Shown here piece after piece: positions 1 to 6,475 of a DNA stretch of 6,475 nucleotides. This stretch comes from Verrucomicrobiota bacterium (GTDB taxonomy: Bacteria > Verrucomicrobiota > Verrucomicrobiia > Verrucomicrobiales > DEV007), in NCBI GenBank assembly GCA_027618625.1, contig JAQCER010000215.1, positions 1 through 6,475 on the forward strand. Reading direction: 5' to 3'. How positions within the stretch are numbered: position 1 is the stretch's first letter; each line of letters begins with the position of its first letter. The notes under the pieces were generated by a model, which ran no database searches, was not told the DNA's origin, and saw nothing but the letters and a program-made list of their open reading frames with translations. The position numbers and the translations under genes are program-made.

Positions 1-599
1 CTTTGCCCAAACGTCGGAGCGTCCTTGAACTTGCTCTTCTCCAGCTCCGCCGTCCACTCGGCACTCTCCATGTCTACCTCAAGAATTTTCTTACCATTCA
101 GCCAGTGCTGGATTCTGCCTTCCTGCGCGACGATCTTCGACGTGTTCCATTGACCCACTGGCTTCAATTTTTTTGCCTCTGGATCGGGAGCAATCACATC
201 GTAGAGGGATCCCGCCGTCTGTTTAGGGTTCGTTCCGTTGGAATGATTTGCATCATCGAGCACCTGGTATTCACAGCCGATGTCCTTGCCGTGATAGGAA
301 GTGAAGCGATACTTCAGGCCGCTGTTCGCGCCTTTCGCGACTTTCCATTCGAACTCCAGCTCGAAGTTGTAGTAGTCGTCTTTGGAAAAAATATCACCTC
401 CATTGTCTTTGCGATGAATCGTTCCATCGACCACATGCCAGCCCCCGCTGACTTCCTTCCCAGCTCCGTCCGTCCAACCCGCAAGTGACTTGCCATCGAA
501 AAGGGATCTCCATTCGCCTTTCTTGGCGTTCTCTTGAGCGAACGCTGCCGTCAAGGTGAAGTAGAGCAGTGACCACGCGAAGATCTTCGTTTTCATCAT
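1..599 (-). CDS. Exported DUF1080 (3-keto-disaccharide hydrolase-like) protein, 3' end cut by window
   Basis: The reading frame is open from an ATG-ATG pair at 599/596 to the window edge, giving 199 complete codons. Residues 1-21 form a signal peptide (MMKTKIFAWSLLYFTLTAAFA, basic start and hydrophobic core) with likely cleavage after AFA, so the protein should act outside the cytoplasm. The mature part carries the hallmarks of the DUF1080 / 3-keto-disaccharide hydrolase family (PF06439): WRSLFDGKSLAGW at 30-42, FELEFEWK at 79-86, NSGLKYR at 92-98, CEYQVLDD at 109-116, LYD at 132-134, WNTSKIV at 151-157 and HWLNGKKI.E at 165-174. Known members adopt a concanavalin-like beta-sandwich, and some cleave 3-keto-glycosides in carbohydrate breakdown. 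The substrate here cannot be told. The usual C-terminal part (roughly 30-40 residues) lies beyond position 1. No clear Shine-Dalgarno sequence precedes the start. Start 599 or 596 cannot be separated. Confidence 0.9.
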   Translation of the reverse strand, partial: MMKTKIFAWSLLYFTLTAAFAQENAKKGEWRSLFDGKSLAGWTDGAGKEVSGGWHVVDGTIHRKDNGGDIFSKDDYYNFELEFEWKVAKGANSGLKYRFTSYHGKDIGCEYQVLDDANHSNGTNPKQTAGSLYDVIAPDPEAKKLKPVGQWNTSKIVAQEGRIQHWLNGKKILEVDMESAEWTAELEKSKFKDAPTFGQ

Positions 600-1046
600 A
601 GCCGCGATTCTGTGGTGCCCAGCCAGCGATTGCAATTCCTATTTGTAGTTGTAGTTGCGCCTGTCCGCAGTTGCGTCGGTTCACGAGATTGCCTATCATT
701 CGTCGTGAGATTTCCCCATTCTCTCGATTGGAATTGCAAGTGAAGTTTGTCGTGCACAGAATGAGCTGGCCAGTCGATACCTGGGCAGTGTTACGAACTA
801 CTCATTTGAAGGGACTCTTGACGGATTTCGGCATTCATTTGGGAATGAAACTTCGCGGACACAGGATCGAAGACTGGAAGCTATAGATTCCAATTTTCAT
901 TACGTCTCTTTCCGGCTCGGCGCGATAGCCAGCGGTGCTTTCGTCCTAAGCCTAAGCGATCAAGGCAATTGGCGCAGCGGGACAGAGAGCGCGACGAGGC
1001 CCGAGCAGCTCGCAAATAGGTCGGACAGCGGACAGCTGGAATCAAT
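600..1046. other. Intergenic stretch without a supportable gene
   Basis: These 447 bases separate the end of malate dehydrogenase from the start of the DUF1080 gene, both on the minus strand. I find no convincing coding region. The open frames at 671-886 (plus) and 881-1075 (minus) have no recognisable motif, and the second runs into malate dehydrogenase. The stretch should contain the promoter of the DUF1080 gene, but no good -35/-10 pair is visible. Short direct repeats occur: GTAGTT twice near 646, CCTAAG twice near 946 and GGACAGC twice at 1023-1036. No hairpin followed by a T run was seen that would serve as the malate dehydrogenase terminator. Confidence 0.6.
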
Positions 1047-2030
1047 TTAAGGCAGCAAGCCCGCAACGGCCTCACGCTCCTCGTTCAGCTCTGCGACGGA
1101 TGCGTCGATCCTTGCTCGGCTGAAGTCGTTGAGTGGGACGTTCTGGACGATCTCCCACTTCTTGCCGTCGCTACGGATGGGGAAGGAACTGATCAGTCCT
1201 TGGTCGACTCCGTAGCTGCCGTCGGAGCAGACGCAGACACTGTGGAATTCGCCAGCCGCAGTTGGGGCGGTGAGGCTGACGACCGTATCGACGATGGCGT
1301 TGGCAGCAGATGCTGCGGATGATGCTCCCCGCGCATTGATGATGGCGGCGCCGCGCTGTTGCACGGTCTTGATGAAGTCCCCCTGAAGCCAATCGCTATC
1401 GGTGATCACGTCAGTCACAGGGCGTCCTGCGATTTTCGCATTGTAGAAGTCTGGATACTGCGTGGCTGAATGGTTCCCCCAGATCGCAAGGTTCGAAACC
1501 TCACTGACATGACCGTTGGCGCGTATGGCCAGCTGCGTCCTGGCACGATTCTCATCGAGTCGAGTCATGGCAAAGAATCGATCATTCGGAATCCTGTCGC
1601 AGTTGTTCATGGCGATCAAGCAGTTCGTGTTGCAGGGATTTCCAACGACAAGCACCTTGGCATCAGACGCTGCATTACGGGAGATCGCCTGCCCCTGACC
1701 GGTGAAAATCTTGCCATTGATTTCGAGCAAGTCTTTGCGCTCCATTCCTGCTTTTCGTGGCACGCTCCCCACCAGAAGTGACCAGTTCACGCCATTGAAG
1801 CCCTTGTCCAAGTCGGCAGTGGGGACAATGTCTTCGAGCAGTGGAAAGGCGCAGTCTTCGAGTTCCATGACCACACCGTTCAGTGCTTCCAGTGCCTGTG
1901 GTATTTCGATCAGATGCAGTGACACCTTTTGGTCCGGGCCGAACATCTGACCGGAGGCTATACGAAACAGGAGGGCGTAACCGATCTGACCGGCTGCGCC
2001 CGTTACAGCAACTTTAATGGGCTCACTCAT
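1047..2030 (-). CDS. mdh: Malate dehydrogenase, type 2 (NAD-dependent)
   Basis: Cytoplasmic enzyme that interconverts malate and oxaloacetate in the TCA cycle. With the start at 2030 the protein has 327 residues, the usual length for the type 2 family. The Rossmann glycine motif GAAGQIG is at 11-17. The loop after the second strand reads EIPQALE (42-48), closely resembling the NAD-selecting EIPQAMK loop of Thermus malate dehydrogenase, so NAD is the likely cofactor. Substrate arginines lie in [13 protein letters not shown] (R92, R98) and at R162. NPCNTN is at 131-136. The proton-relay pair is D159 (in TRLDENRA) and H187 (in WGNHSATQ). An in-frame ATG at 2039 would add MCI; I prefer 2030 because family members begin M-S-x-P-I-x-V-A-V-T-G. 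Neither start has a strong Shine-Dalgarno sequence. The gene lies 77 bases after the large membrane protein gene on the same strand, so cotranscription is possible, though the functions look unrelated. Confidence 0.96.
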   Translation of the reverse strand: MSEPIKVAVTGAAGQIGYALLFRIASGQMFGPDQKVSLHLIEIPQALEALNGVVMELEDCAFPLLEDIVPTADLDKGFNGVNWSLLVGSVPRKAGMERKDLLEINGKIFTGQGQAISRNAASDAKVLVVGNPCNTNCLIAMNNCDRIPNDRFFAMTRLDENRARTQLAIRANGHVSEVSNLAIWGNHSATQYPDFYNAKIAGRPVTDVITDSDWLQGDFIKTVQQRGAAIINARGASSAASAANAIVDTVVSLTAPTAAGEFHSVCVCSDGSYGVDQGLISSFPIRSDGKKWEIVQNVPLNDFSRARIDASVAELNEEREAVAGLLP

Positions 2031-2107
2031 GATGCACATTCGCTAGCAATTCCCGGCCCCGGTGCAAATCTTTTTATTGGAAAGGTTTCCCTTGTTCGTT
2101 CATCCGA

Positions 2108-4234
2108 TCATCCGATTGCACTCAGCGGAGCCTCCTCAGACACCCAGTCCTGCAACTTGGCAAAGCGCTTTTCGTAAGAAGTCAATTTTCTTCCGGCGAC
2201 TTTGATTGCAGCAGGTTCCTGCTCCGCGTCGAGCAGCCATCGGCCACCGGAAATGTGGCAGTCGTCGGTGACTACTCCCCTCGCCCGCCGGATTGATATC
2301 CCCCCCTTCTTTGCGCTCCAGACCACATCTGACTGCTCGATCGACGTGGCGATGAGCAACATCCGCTCGCGGGTGGCGCAGAGGACATACTTGCGATGGG
2401 TCAGGCTGTCGAGGGCGTCACTGGGGGCAGCGGAGACAATGGAAAGATCATCGTAGAAGAACTCGACCGACTCCCCCTCGTTCAGCAATCCGAGCAACAG
2501 GGGTGCCGCGGTTTCTGGAAACTGCTTAAAGCTCCCTGCCGCTTGATCGATTCCGCTGAGAAGAAACTGAGTGTAGGCCGAGCAGAGTTTGGCCTGCCAC
2601 TTTGAGGCATCTTCTCGATAATAGCCCGCGGTCTCCTCGATCGCCTCAGCCGATTCCGGAAACCGGGGCGCGTGACCGGCTTCGATCTGTATCAGGTCTT
2701 CCAGAAATCGACGCACCACGCTGGATCCTGCAACCATCACTGGGATCTCGTACAGCATGGGAGGTTCGGCAATGATGGACTGCCAGGCAGAGTCGAATTC
2801 GCTTGCCGATGGCCCCGTTGCCAACTGCGTCTGGGACAGCAGCGGCCGCAGATCATCGCAATTCTTGTGTTTGTATTGAATGAGGAAACTGGCGAGCGCC
2901 CGAAGCGCACTCAATGTCGCTGCCTGGTCAGTGGGATGAGACTGCTCACTCCCAAGGCGCAGATGGATGCCCAGCCGCTGTTCGGCACCCGCTTTCCAGC
3001 CTTCAAACTCACGGGCGGACTGGTCCAATCCTTCTTTCTCCACGTGACGCTCAAGCCGACTGGCAATCTGCTGCCGCTCCCGCAATGTCAGAAAATCTCT
3101 TCCTGCAAAGCGATCAGGCCGTGGCGTTGTCCTGCCGGCGAGGCAGCCGTAGAGAAAGATGCGATCGTATTCACTGCGCAGCGTAAGCCCTGCGACTTCC
3201 CGCAAAGCCCCCTCCAGCCTTGCCTGGGTGCTGGGAAATGCCCGCATCAGGGCTACGATCTCAATGCCATATATCCAGGCGGGGTCGCGGTGACGAAAGT
3301 CGTTGCCAAAAATTCCCGCAGCCTCATTCCCCAGGATCCGCACGGTGTCGTGGAGCATTCGCAGCGCGTAAGAATGGGCGTAGTTGACCGATCCATGTTT
3401 GATCAATTCGCTGACCGCCCAACCGACTCCAATGGTAATGGGATTCGTTCCCATCGCCAGTCTTCCAAGGTGGTAGAGTGGCCTGGCGTAGGTCCAGTAG
3501 GGCTCAACTTTCTTGTAGTAGCCGTAGTATTTGGTGCCGGACCTGATATACTGGTAGGTCTCCCTTAGATTGTACGATTTCACATCGAGCGGGAGCTGCT
3601 CCAGGTGCACTAACATTTGTACCGATGCGTGATTCATTGCCCGCAAGAGACGCTCGACGCTGGTCTCAAGCAGTGGATGCTCCGAGTCCGGCTTGTAGAT
3701 GCGCGCCACCGACTCCATCAGCTGAATCAAGTCATCGCCTAGCCGGCTGCGATCGAATTCTCCATCCCTGACGTAGGCATTGTCGAGCACATTGCGGAAC
3801 AGGCGCTCGGATTCCACGCGCATCAATGCCAGCATCTTTGCGTCCAGCTCATCCCATTTCGGTGGCTTTTCAGCAACCGCTATCAACTCCGCCGGCTCGT
3901 CAGCAACGTCTTCGAGTGCGCTTCCGAATTCGATCTCCTCTTCCCCAAAGTGAAGCGCACGCTGGCGCCGCCATGCCGCCCGCTGTTTTTCCAGTCGCAA
4001 CGCTTCCAGTTCAATCTCATGCCGCAGCTCAAGCAACCGCTCACTCTCGGTAGCCTCTGTCCGCCGGGAACTTCGCCAAAGCAGCAACCAAGCCCCCGTC
4101 AGCATCACCCCGCCCACAAACAGCAGCCACTTTCCTCGAGTGGCCAGCTCAGGCAGCGCGAAAGCCACCACCAGAACGCCACAACCGACCACCGCCATCA
4201 GTAGGCTAATGGCTCGTAAATTATTCATTATCAA
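2108..4234 (-). CDS. Large membrane-anchored protein of unknown function with coiled coil
   Basis: I do not recognise a named family. Numbered from a TTG at 4234 (708 residues), two hydrophobic helices lie at about 9-28 and 36-53 with a short loop between them, followed by the positive stretch RSSRR (54-58). This predicts an inner-membrane hairpin with the bulk in the cytoplasm. Residues about 60-95 are charged and heptad-like (coiled coil), and 96-125 are acidic and probably disordered. A mainly helical domain covers about 126-430; it includes a tyrosine-rich segment (221-254) and a hydrophobic glycine-containing stretch (about 255-277, LAMGTNPITIGVGWAVSEL) that may contact membrane. A second helical region spans about 435-585. 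The last 120 residues (about 588-685) alternate hydrophobic and polar residues like a beta-rich module with YVLCATRERMLLIA at its core, loosely resembling bacterial PH-like domains; that comparison is weak. No nucleotide-binding, protease or nuclease motif was found. The start could be TTG 4234 (10 bases after AGGAG) or ATG 4228 (16 bases after). It is divergent from the sensor gene at 4337. Confidence 0.88.
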   Translation of the reverse strand: MIMNNLRAISLLMAVVGCGVLVVAFALPELATRGKWLLFVGGVMLTGAWLLLWRSSRRTEATESERLLELRHEIELEALRLEKQRAAWRRQRALHFGEEEIEFGSALEDVADEPAELIAVAEKPPKWDELDAKMLALMRVESERLFRNVLDNAYVRDGEFDRSRLGDDLIQLMESVARIYKPDSEHPLLETSVERLLRAMNHASVQMLVHLEQLPLDVKSYNLRETYQYIRSGTKYYGYYKKVEPYWTYARPLYHLGRLAMGTNPITIGVGWAVSELIKHGSVNYAHSYALRMLHDTVRILGNEAAGIFGNDFRHRDPAWIYGIEIVALMRAFPSTQARLEGALREVAGLTLRSEYDRIFLYGCLAGRTTPRPDRFAGRDFLTLRERQQIASRLERHVEKEGLDQSAREFEGWKAGAEQRLGIHLRLGSEQSHPTDQAATLSALRALASFLIQYKHKNCDDLRPLLSQTQLATGPSASEFDSAWQSIIAEPPMLYEIPVMVAGSSVVRRFLEDLIQIEAGHAPRFPESAEAIEETAGYYREDASKWQAKLCSAYTQFLLSGIDQAAGSFKQFPETAAPLLLGLLNEGESVEFFYDDLSIVSAAPSDALDSLTHRKYVLCATRERMLLIATSIEQSDVVWSAKKGGISIRRARGVVTDDCHISGGRWLLDAEQEPAAIKVAGRKLTSYEKRFAKLQDWVSEEAPLSAIG

Positions 4235-4244
4235 TCATATAAGA

Positions 4245-4249
4245 CTCCT
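4245..4249 (-). promoter_or_regulatory. Shine-Dalgarno AGGAG upstream of the large membrane protein
   Basis: AGGAG on the minus strand is the clearest ribosome binding site at any complete gene start in the window. It lies 6 bases before an ATG at 4238, 10 bases before the TTG at 4234 and 16 bases before the ATG at 4228. Only the last two are in frame with the 708-codon gene. The spacing argues for TTG 4234 as the start, unless the ATG at 4238 (which opens a five-codon frame, MIDNE, ending at 4221) is translated and feeds ribosomes to ATG 4228. Confidence 0.55.
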
Positions 4250-4286
4250 GGAATCGCGCGACTTGAGCAACGAGCGTGCATCGCAT

Positions 4287-4314
4287 TTGTATTTTCATGC
4301 TTTCCATATATAAT
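4287..4314 (+). promoter_or_regulatory. Candidate sigma70-type promoter of the sensor gene
   Basis: A perfect TATAAT sits at 4309-4314, inside an AT tract (4306-4321), with a poor -35 match TTGTAT at 4287-4292 and a 16-base spacer. Transcription would begin near 4321, leaving a leader of about 16 bases without a Shine-Dalgarno sequence before the ATG at 4337. Because the tract is nearly symmetrical, the minus strand also reads TATATT and TATTAT here, so the same block could serve the divergent gene. The AT richness makes a chance TATAAT likely, so confidence is modest. Confidence 0.4.
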
Positions 4315-4336
4315 ATATATACTAGCTTTTCCATTC

Positions 4337-5383
4337 ATGACTTCTGGTAGTCCTATAAGCGCTCCGCATGCACCACGTTGTGTGGGCGGATTCGCGGCGT
4401 TTGGGATCGCGATTTTGCTTGCGATGGGCGCGCAAGGTGGAGACTCGATGGTTGGGGTTGGGACATTTGATCACCCACCTTATCAGTACCTTGATTCCAG
4501 CGGCAAGCCGTCGGGGCTGGATGTCGAAATCTTTGAGGCAGCAGCCGTCGCCGTGGGCTTGGAGGCGGAGATTCGCGTCGCGGTGGCCAACCCGACGGAA
4601 GCGGATAAGGATGAAGTGCTGCTGGGGACTTCTTACGGGGTGCTGCGCTCCGATCAAATCGCGACTCTTCCCTACGCGAAAACCGAGCATACACTGTTTG
4701 CGAACGATCGTTCGCTTGTTCGCGGGATGGAAGATCTGCGCACCAAACAGATCGCAGTGATCGCAACCAACTACGGCCTGATCGACTACCTGAAACGCCA
4801 CGGATTCGGCGATCAACTGACCCTGACACTGTCACCAACTGAAGCCTTCGCAGTGATCATGGATGATCGCGCTGAGGTTGCGCTTCTCGACACCGTGGTC
4901 GGCAAGCAGGCGTTGGAGAAACTGCCACGGATCGGGTCGACTGTCCGAATCGTCGAGAGCGGTATCGCGCCCAGTGAGCGCACGTTTGCCACAGCAGCAG
5001 GCGATTCCAACCTCAACCAGAAACTCGAAGAAGGGATTCTCACCACCATCCGGACGGGCCAATACGATCGCACTCTTACAAAATACCTCGGTGCCACTGC
5101 GAATGCGCAGAAAGTTTCCTTCGGCAGCGCCACCAGCATTTTCAAGACGATCCCTATCCTGTTCGGAATTGTCGCCGGGATCACGGGACTCCTGCTTGCA
5201 CTCCGCTACAGCGATTTCCGAGAAAGGACGATGGATCGGCTCCGGGAACTGGAGAACAGACTCGCCAGTGAAACGGCGGCGCAGCAGGAACTTCGCCTGG
5301 CACTTGCCCGGCAGCAGTTCGTCATCAATCGGATCAGCACGACGAATCTGGTGGATGTGATCAAGGACGCGTCAAGGAAGTAG
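4337..5383 (+). CDS. Membrane-tethered solute-binding (SBP_bac_3-type) sensor protein without output domain
   Basis: The 348-residue product has an N-terminal signal or anchor segment (about 18-33, GGFAAFGIAILLAMGA) and then a periplasmic amino-acid-binding-protein-like domain (PF00497 type) at about 38-252. Family marks include VGTFDHPPYQYLDSSGKPSGLDVEIFEAAA-type sequence at 40-70, R104 in the position of the ligand carboxylate arginine, LPYAKTE at 111-117, DLRTKQIAVIATN at 133-145 and D185 in the place of the conserved ligand-binding aspartate. A transmembrane helix follows (about 269-290), then a cytoplasmic coiled coil (about 292-330) ending at residue 348. In relatives of this layout the coiled coil leads into a histidine kinase, PAS or GGDEF domain; here the stop comes first, and the next gene starts 48 bases later, so no detached output domain follows. 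It may signal through a partner protein. The ligand is unknown. The ATG at 4337 lacks a Shine-Dalgarno sequence; a GTG at 4382 is an alternative but loses the N-terminal flank. Confidence 0.87.
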   Translation: MTSGSPISAPHAPRCVGGFAAFGIAILLAMGAQGGDSMVGVGTFDHPPYQYLDSSGKPSGLDVEIFEAAAVAVGLEAEIRVAVANPTEADKDEVLLGTSYGVLRSDQIATLPYAKTEHTLFANDRSLVRGMEDLRTKQIAVIATNYGLIDYLKRHGFGDQLTLTLSPTEAFAVIMDDRAEVALLDTVVGKQALEKLPRIGSTVRIVESGIAPSERTFATAAGDSNLNQKLEEGILTTIRTGQYDRTLTKYLGATANAQKVSFGSATSIFKTIPILFGIVAGITGLLLALRYSDFRERTMDRLRELENRLASETAAQQELRLALARQQFVINRISTTNLVDVIKDASRK

Positions 5384-5431
5384 AATTGGCAGAACATTTG
5401 ACGGCTTGGCGATTCCCGCGCACCTTCCGGG

Positions 5432-6223
5432 ATGATTGCACGATTCCAACCAAATCTGTTCCTCGCCTGTGCCTTTGCCACCGCCGCTGCTTTGGTGTCA
5501 GTGTCGGTGACTGGTGCTTCTGCCCAGAGTTCGCTTGAGCAAATTCCGGTCACTGGCAGCGACGTTGCCGCCGAGCTGGGCCTGGTGATGACCAAGTTCA
5601 AAGCGCGTTTTTCCGAGCCCGTCTACTGCAGAGTCAGCCTGGAAATCAAGCCGATCGGAGGCGGGGATCTGATCCAGGTGGAAACGCGGTCGCCTGCACC
5701 TGAGAGGACGACTGAAATTCTTTTTTCGATCAAGGATCTCGAGTTTGTGAAGAGGCAACTGGGGTTGCTCGAAACTGAAGCCGATTCCCTGGAAAGCGAA
5801 TCGATCGTCCCAGTGGCGTTCACGATCCGGGCCGGCACTTTTGCAACCAAGCACTATGCCATCAGTCCATTCGGCAGCCCGATGCCCGGAACATCGTTTT
5901 TCACCTGGTCGCCGCAGCACAGCACAGAGAACTTGCCCCTCGATCAGGATATCCCAGTGTTCATCAAGGCTGGCCCGTATCTGAATGGGCGCGCCCAGAA
6001 AGTGAAGGATATCCTGCAGGAGTACGTGCTGGCATCCGGTTACGTCCGGCTCGTTGTTCGCTTCTCAAAAGAGCCTCTCCCTACGCGCGAAGAAGCCGAG
6101 GCCGAAACGGAACGCCGCCAGCAACTCGAAGCGATACTGGCGAAGTTCGACGAACTCGTTGAGAAGGTCACTGCGGACGTCGATCAAGAGAAAGAACCTG
6201 CCAGCGGAGAGAAGGAAGAATGA
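5432..6223 (+). CDS. Exported protein of unknown function with charged C-terminal coiled coil
   Basis: A 263-residue protein that I do not recognise. Residues 1-31 form a signal peptide with a long hydrophobic core (FLACAFATAAALVSVSV) and an ASA cleavage site before QSS, so it is probably periplasmic or surface-located. Residues about 45-210 show alternating hydrophobic strands (for example VYCRVSLEIKPIG at 64-76, VPVAFTIRAGTF at 126-137, VRLVVRFS at 205-212), suggesting a beta-rich fold. A single cysteine (C66) remains after processing. Residues about 214-263 are strongly charged and helical (REEAEAETERRQQLEAI, then a Glu/Lys-rich tail). The gene starts 48 bases after the sensor gene without a clear terminator or Shine-Dalgarno sequence in between, and its stop overlaps the trmB start, so the three are probably one transcription unit. 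A role as partner of the sensor's periplasmic domain is possible but is only inferred from position. Confidence 0.85.
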   Translation: MIARFQPNLFLACAFATAAALVSVSVTGASAQSSLEQIPVTGSDVAAELGLVMTKFKARFSEPVYCRVSLEIKPIGGGDLIQVETRSPAPERTTEILFSIKDLEFVKRQLGLLETEADSLESESIVPVAFTIRAGTFATKHYAISPFGSPMPGTSFFTWSPQHSTENLPLDQDIPVFIKAGPYLNGRAQKVKDILQEYVLASGYVRLVVRFSKEPLPTREEAEAETERRQQLEAILAKFDELVEKVTADVDQEKEPASGEKEE

Positions 6224-6475
6224 ATTTTGGAGCGCCCGACCGGGCCTACGAGAGACTCGAGCTCGTTCCGAAAGATTATTTCCGCCACCTGACACAAGCA
6301 GAACTTCCGGGCGGAGGCGATGTTCCACTGGAGATCGATCTGGGCTGTGGTGATGGCAGCTTCCTCGTCGACATGGCCATGCACCATCCGTACCGCCAGT
6401 TTCTCGGTGTAGAGCGATTGCTCGGCAGAGTGCGGAAGGTCGCGAGGAAAGCAGAACGGGCCGAGCTTTCCAACC
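6220..6475 (+). CDS. trmB: tRNA (guanine-N7-)-methyltransferase TrmB, 3' end cut by window
   Basis: The frame is open from ATG 6220 to the window end, giving 85 complete codons of a protein usually near 200-240 residues. It resembles the TrmB family (PF02390), which uses S-adenosylmethionine to make 7-methylguanosine at position 46 of tRNA. SAM motif I reads LEIDLGCGDGSFL (37-49), followed by the acidic-loop signature FLGVER (61-66), where E65 would bind the SAM ribose. The basic helix RVRKVARKAERAEL and N85 match the family's start of the N-[VL]-R motif. The ATG overlaps the previous gene's TGA (ATGA), which points to translational coupling. A purine-rich GGAGAGAAGGAAGA run at 6205-6219 supplies a ribosome binding site. 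The catalytic C-terminal half, including the tRNA-binding part, lies outside the window. Confidence 0.92.
   Translation, partial: MNFGAPDRAYERLELVPKDYFRHLTQAELPGGGDVPLEIDLGCGDGSFLVDMAMHHPYRQFLGVERLLGRVRKVARKAERAELSN

Noticed and set aside
3..488. A 161-codon plus-strand frame at the left edge
   Set aside because: It is antisense to the DUF1080 gene, whose frame carries a signal peptide and all family blocks.
671..886. A 71-codon plus-strand frame in the intergenic gap, starting with TTG
   Set aside because: It has no Shine-Dalgarno sequence and no motif or plausible fold features. It could be chance or a remnant, but cannot be supported.
727..896. Inverted pair ATTGGAAT / ATTCCAAT in the gap
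   Set aside because: Eight bases separated by about 150 is expected by chance, and there is no flanking symmetry or target duplication to suggest a mobile element.
881..1075. A 64-codon minus-strand frame overlapping the end of malate dehydrogenase
   Set aside because: The product is Arg/Leu/Cys-rich without a motif, and its start lies inside the malate dehydrogenase coding region in another frame.
2070..2100. Small hairpin AAGG-GAAA-CCTT after the large membrane protein gene, considered as a terminator
   Set aside because: The stem is only four base pairs and no T run follows on the minus strand, so it is too weak to call.
2672..3568. A 298-codon open frame on the plus strand
   Set aside because: It lies wholly antisense to the 708-codon gene, whose translation has clear transmembrane helices and normal composition. 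The antisense product lacks recognisable motifs and is rich in Pro, Gly, Arg and Cys, as expected of a shadow frame.
4322..4838. Minus-strand frames of about 160 codons
   Set aside because: They are antisense to the solute-binding sensor gene, which has good family motifs in its own frame; the antisense products have low-complexity Arg/Ser-rich composition.

Overview
The window looks like chromosomal DNA of a Verrucomicrobiota or related PVC-group bacterium. This is inferred from three recognisable proteins: a secreted DUF1080/3-keto-disaccharide hydrolase protein (a family expanded in Verrucomicrobiota and Planctomycetota), a type 2 malate dehydrogenase of the kind found in that group, and a TrmB with matching style. 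Moderately high GC and weak or absent Shine-Dalgarno sequences at most starts fit but do not prove this. No rRNA, tRNA, CRISPR array, insertion sequence or phage gene is visible.

Layout. Positions 1-599 (minus) hold the N-terminal 199 residues of an exported DUF1080 protein, cut by the window edge. Positions 600-1046 are a 447-base stretch without a supportable gene. Positions 1047-2030 (minus) encode malate dehydrogenase. Positions 2108-4234 (minus) encode a large membrane-anchored protein of unknown function with two N-terminal transmembrane helices, a coiled coil, a tyrosine-rich segment and a beta-rich C-terminus. A short AT-rich divergent promoter region (about 4240-4336) separates this from a plus-strand cluster. 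That cluster holds a membrane-tethered periplasmic solute-binding-type sensor (4337-5383) with no output domain, an exported protein of unknown function (5432-6223), and the 5' part of trmB (6220 to the window end), which overlaps the preceding gene by 4 bases.

How the genes may work together. The malate dehydrogenase (central carbon metabolism) and TrmB (tRNA m7G46 modification) are housekeeping genes with no obvious functional link to their neighbours. The least explained part is the central block: the 708-codon membrane protein, the divergently transcribed output-less sensor and the exported protein. Divergence from one small promoter region suggests possible co-regulation, but nothing in the sequence shows a shared pathway. 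The rest of the window is ordinary chromosomal content, and I do not see firm evidence of a new defence or mobile system.
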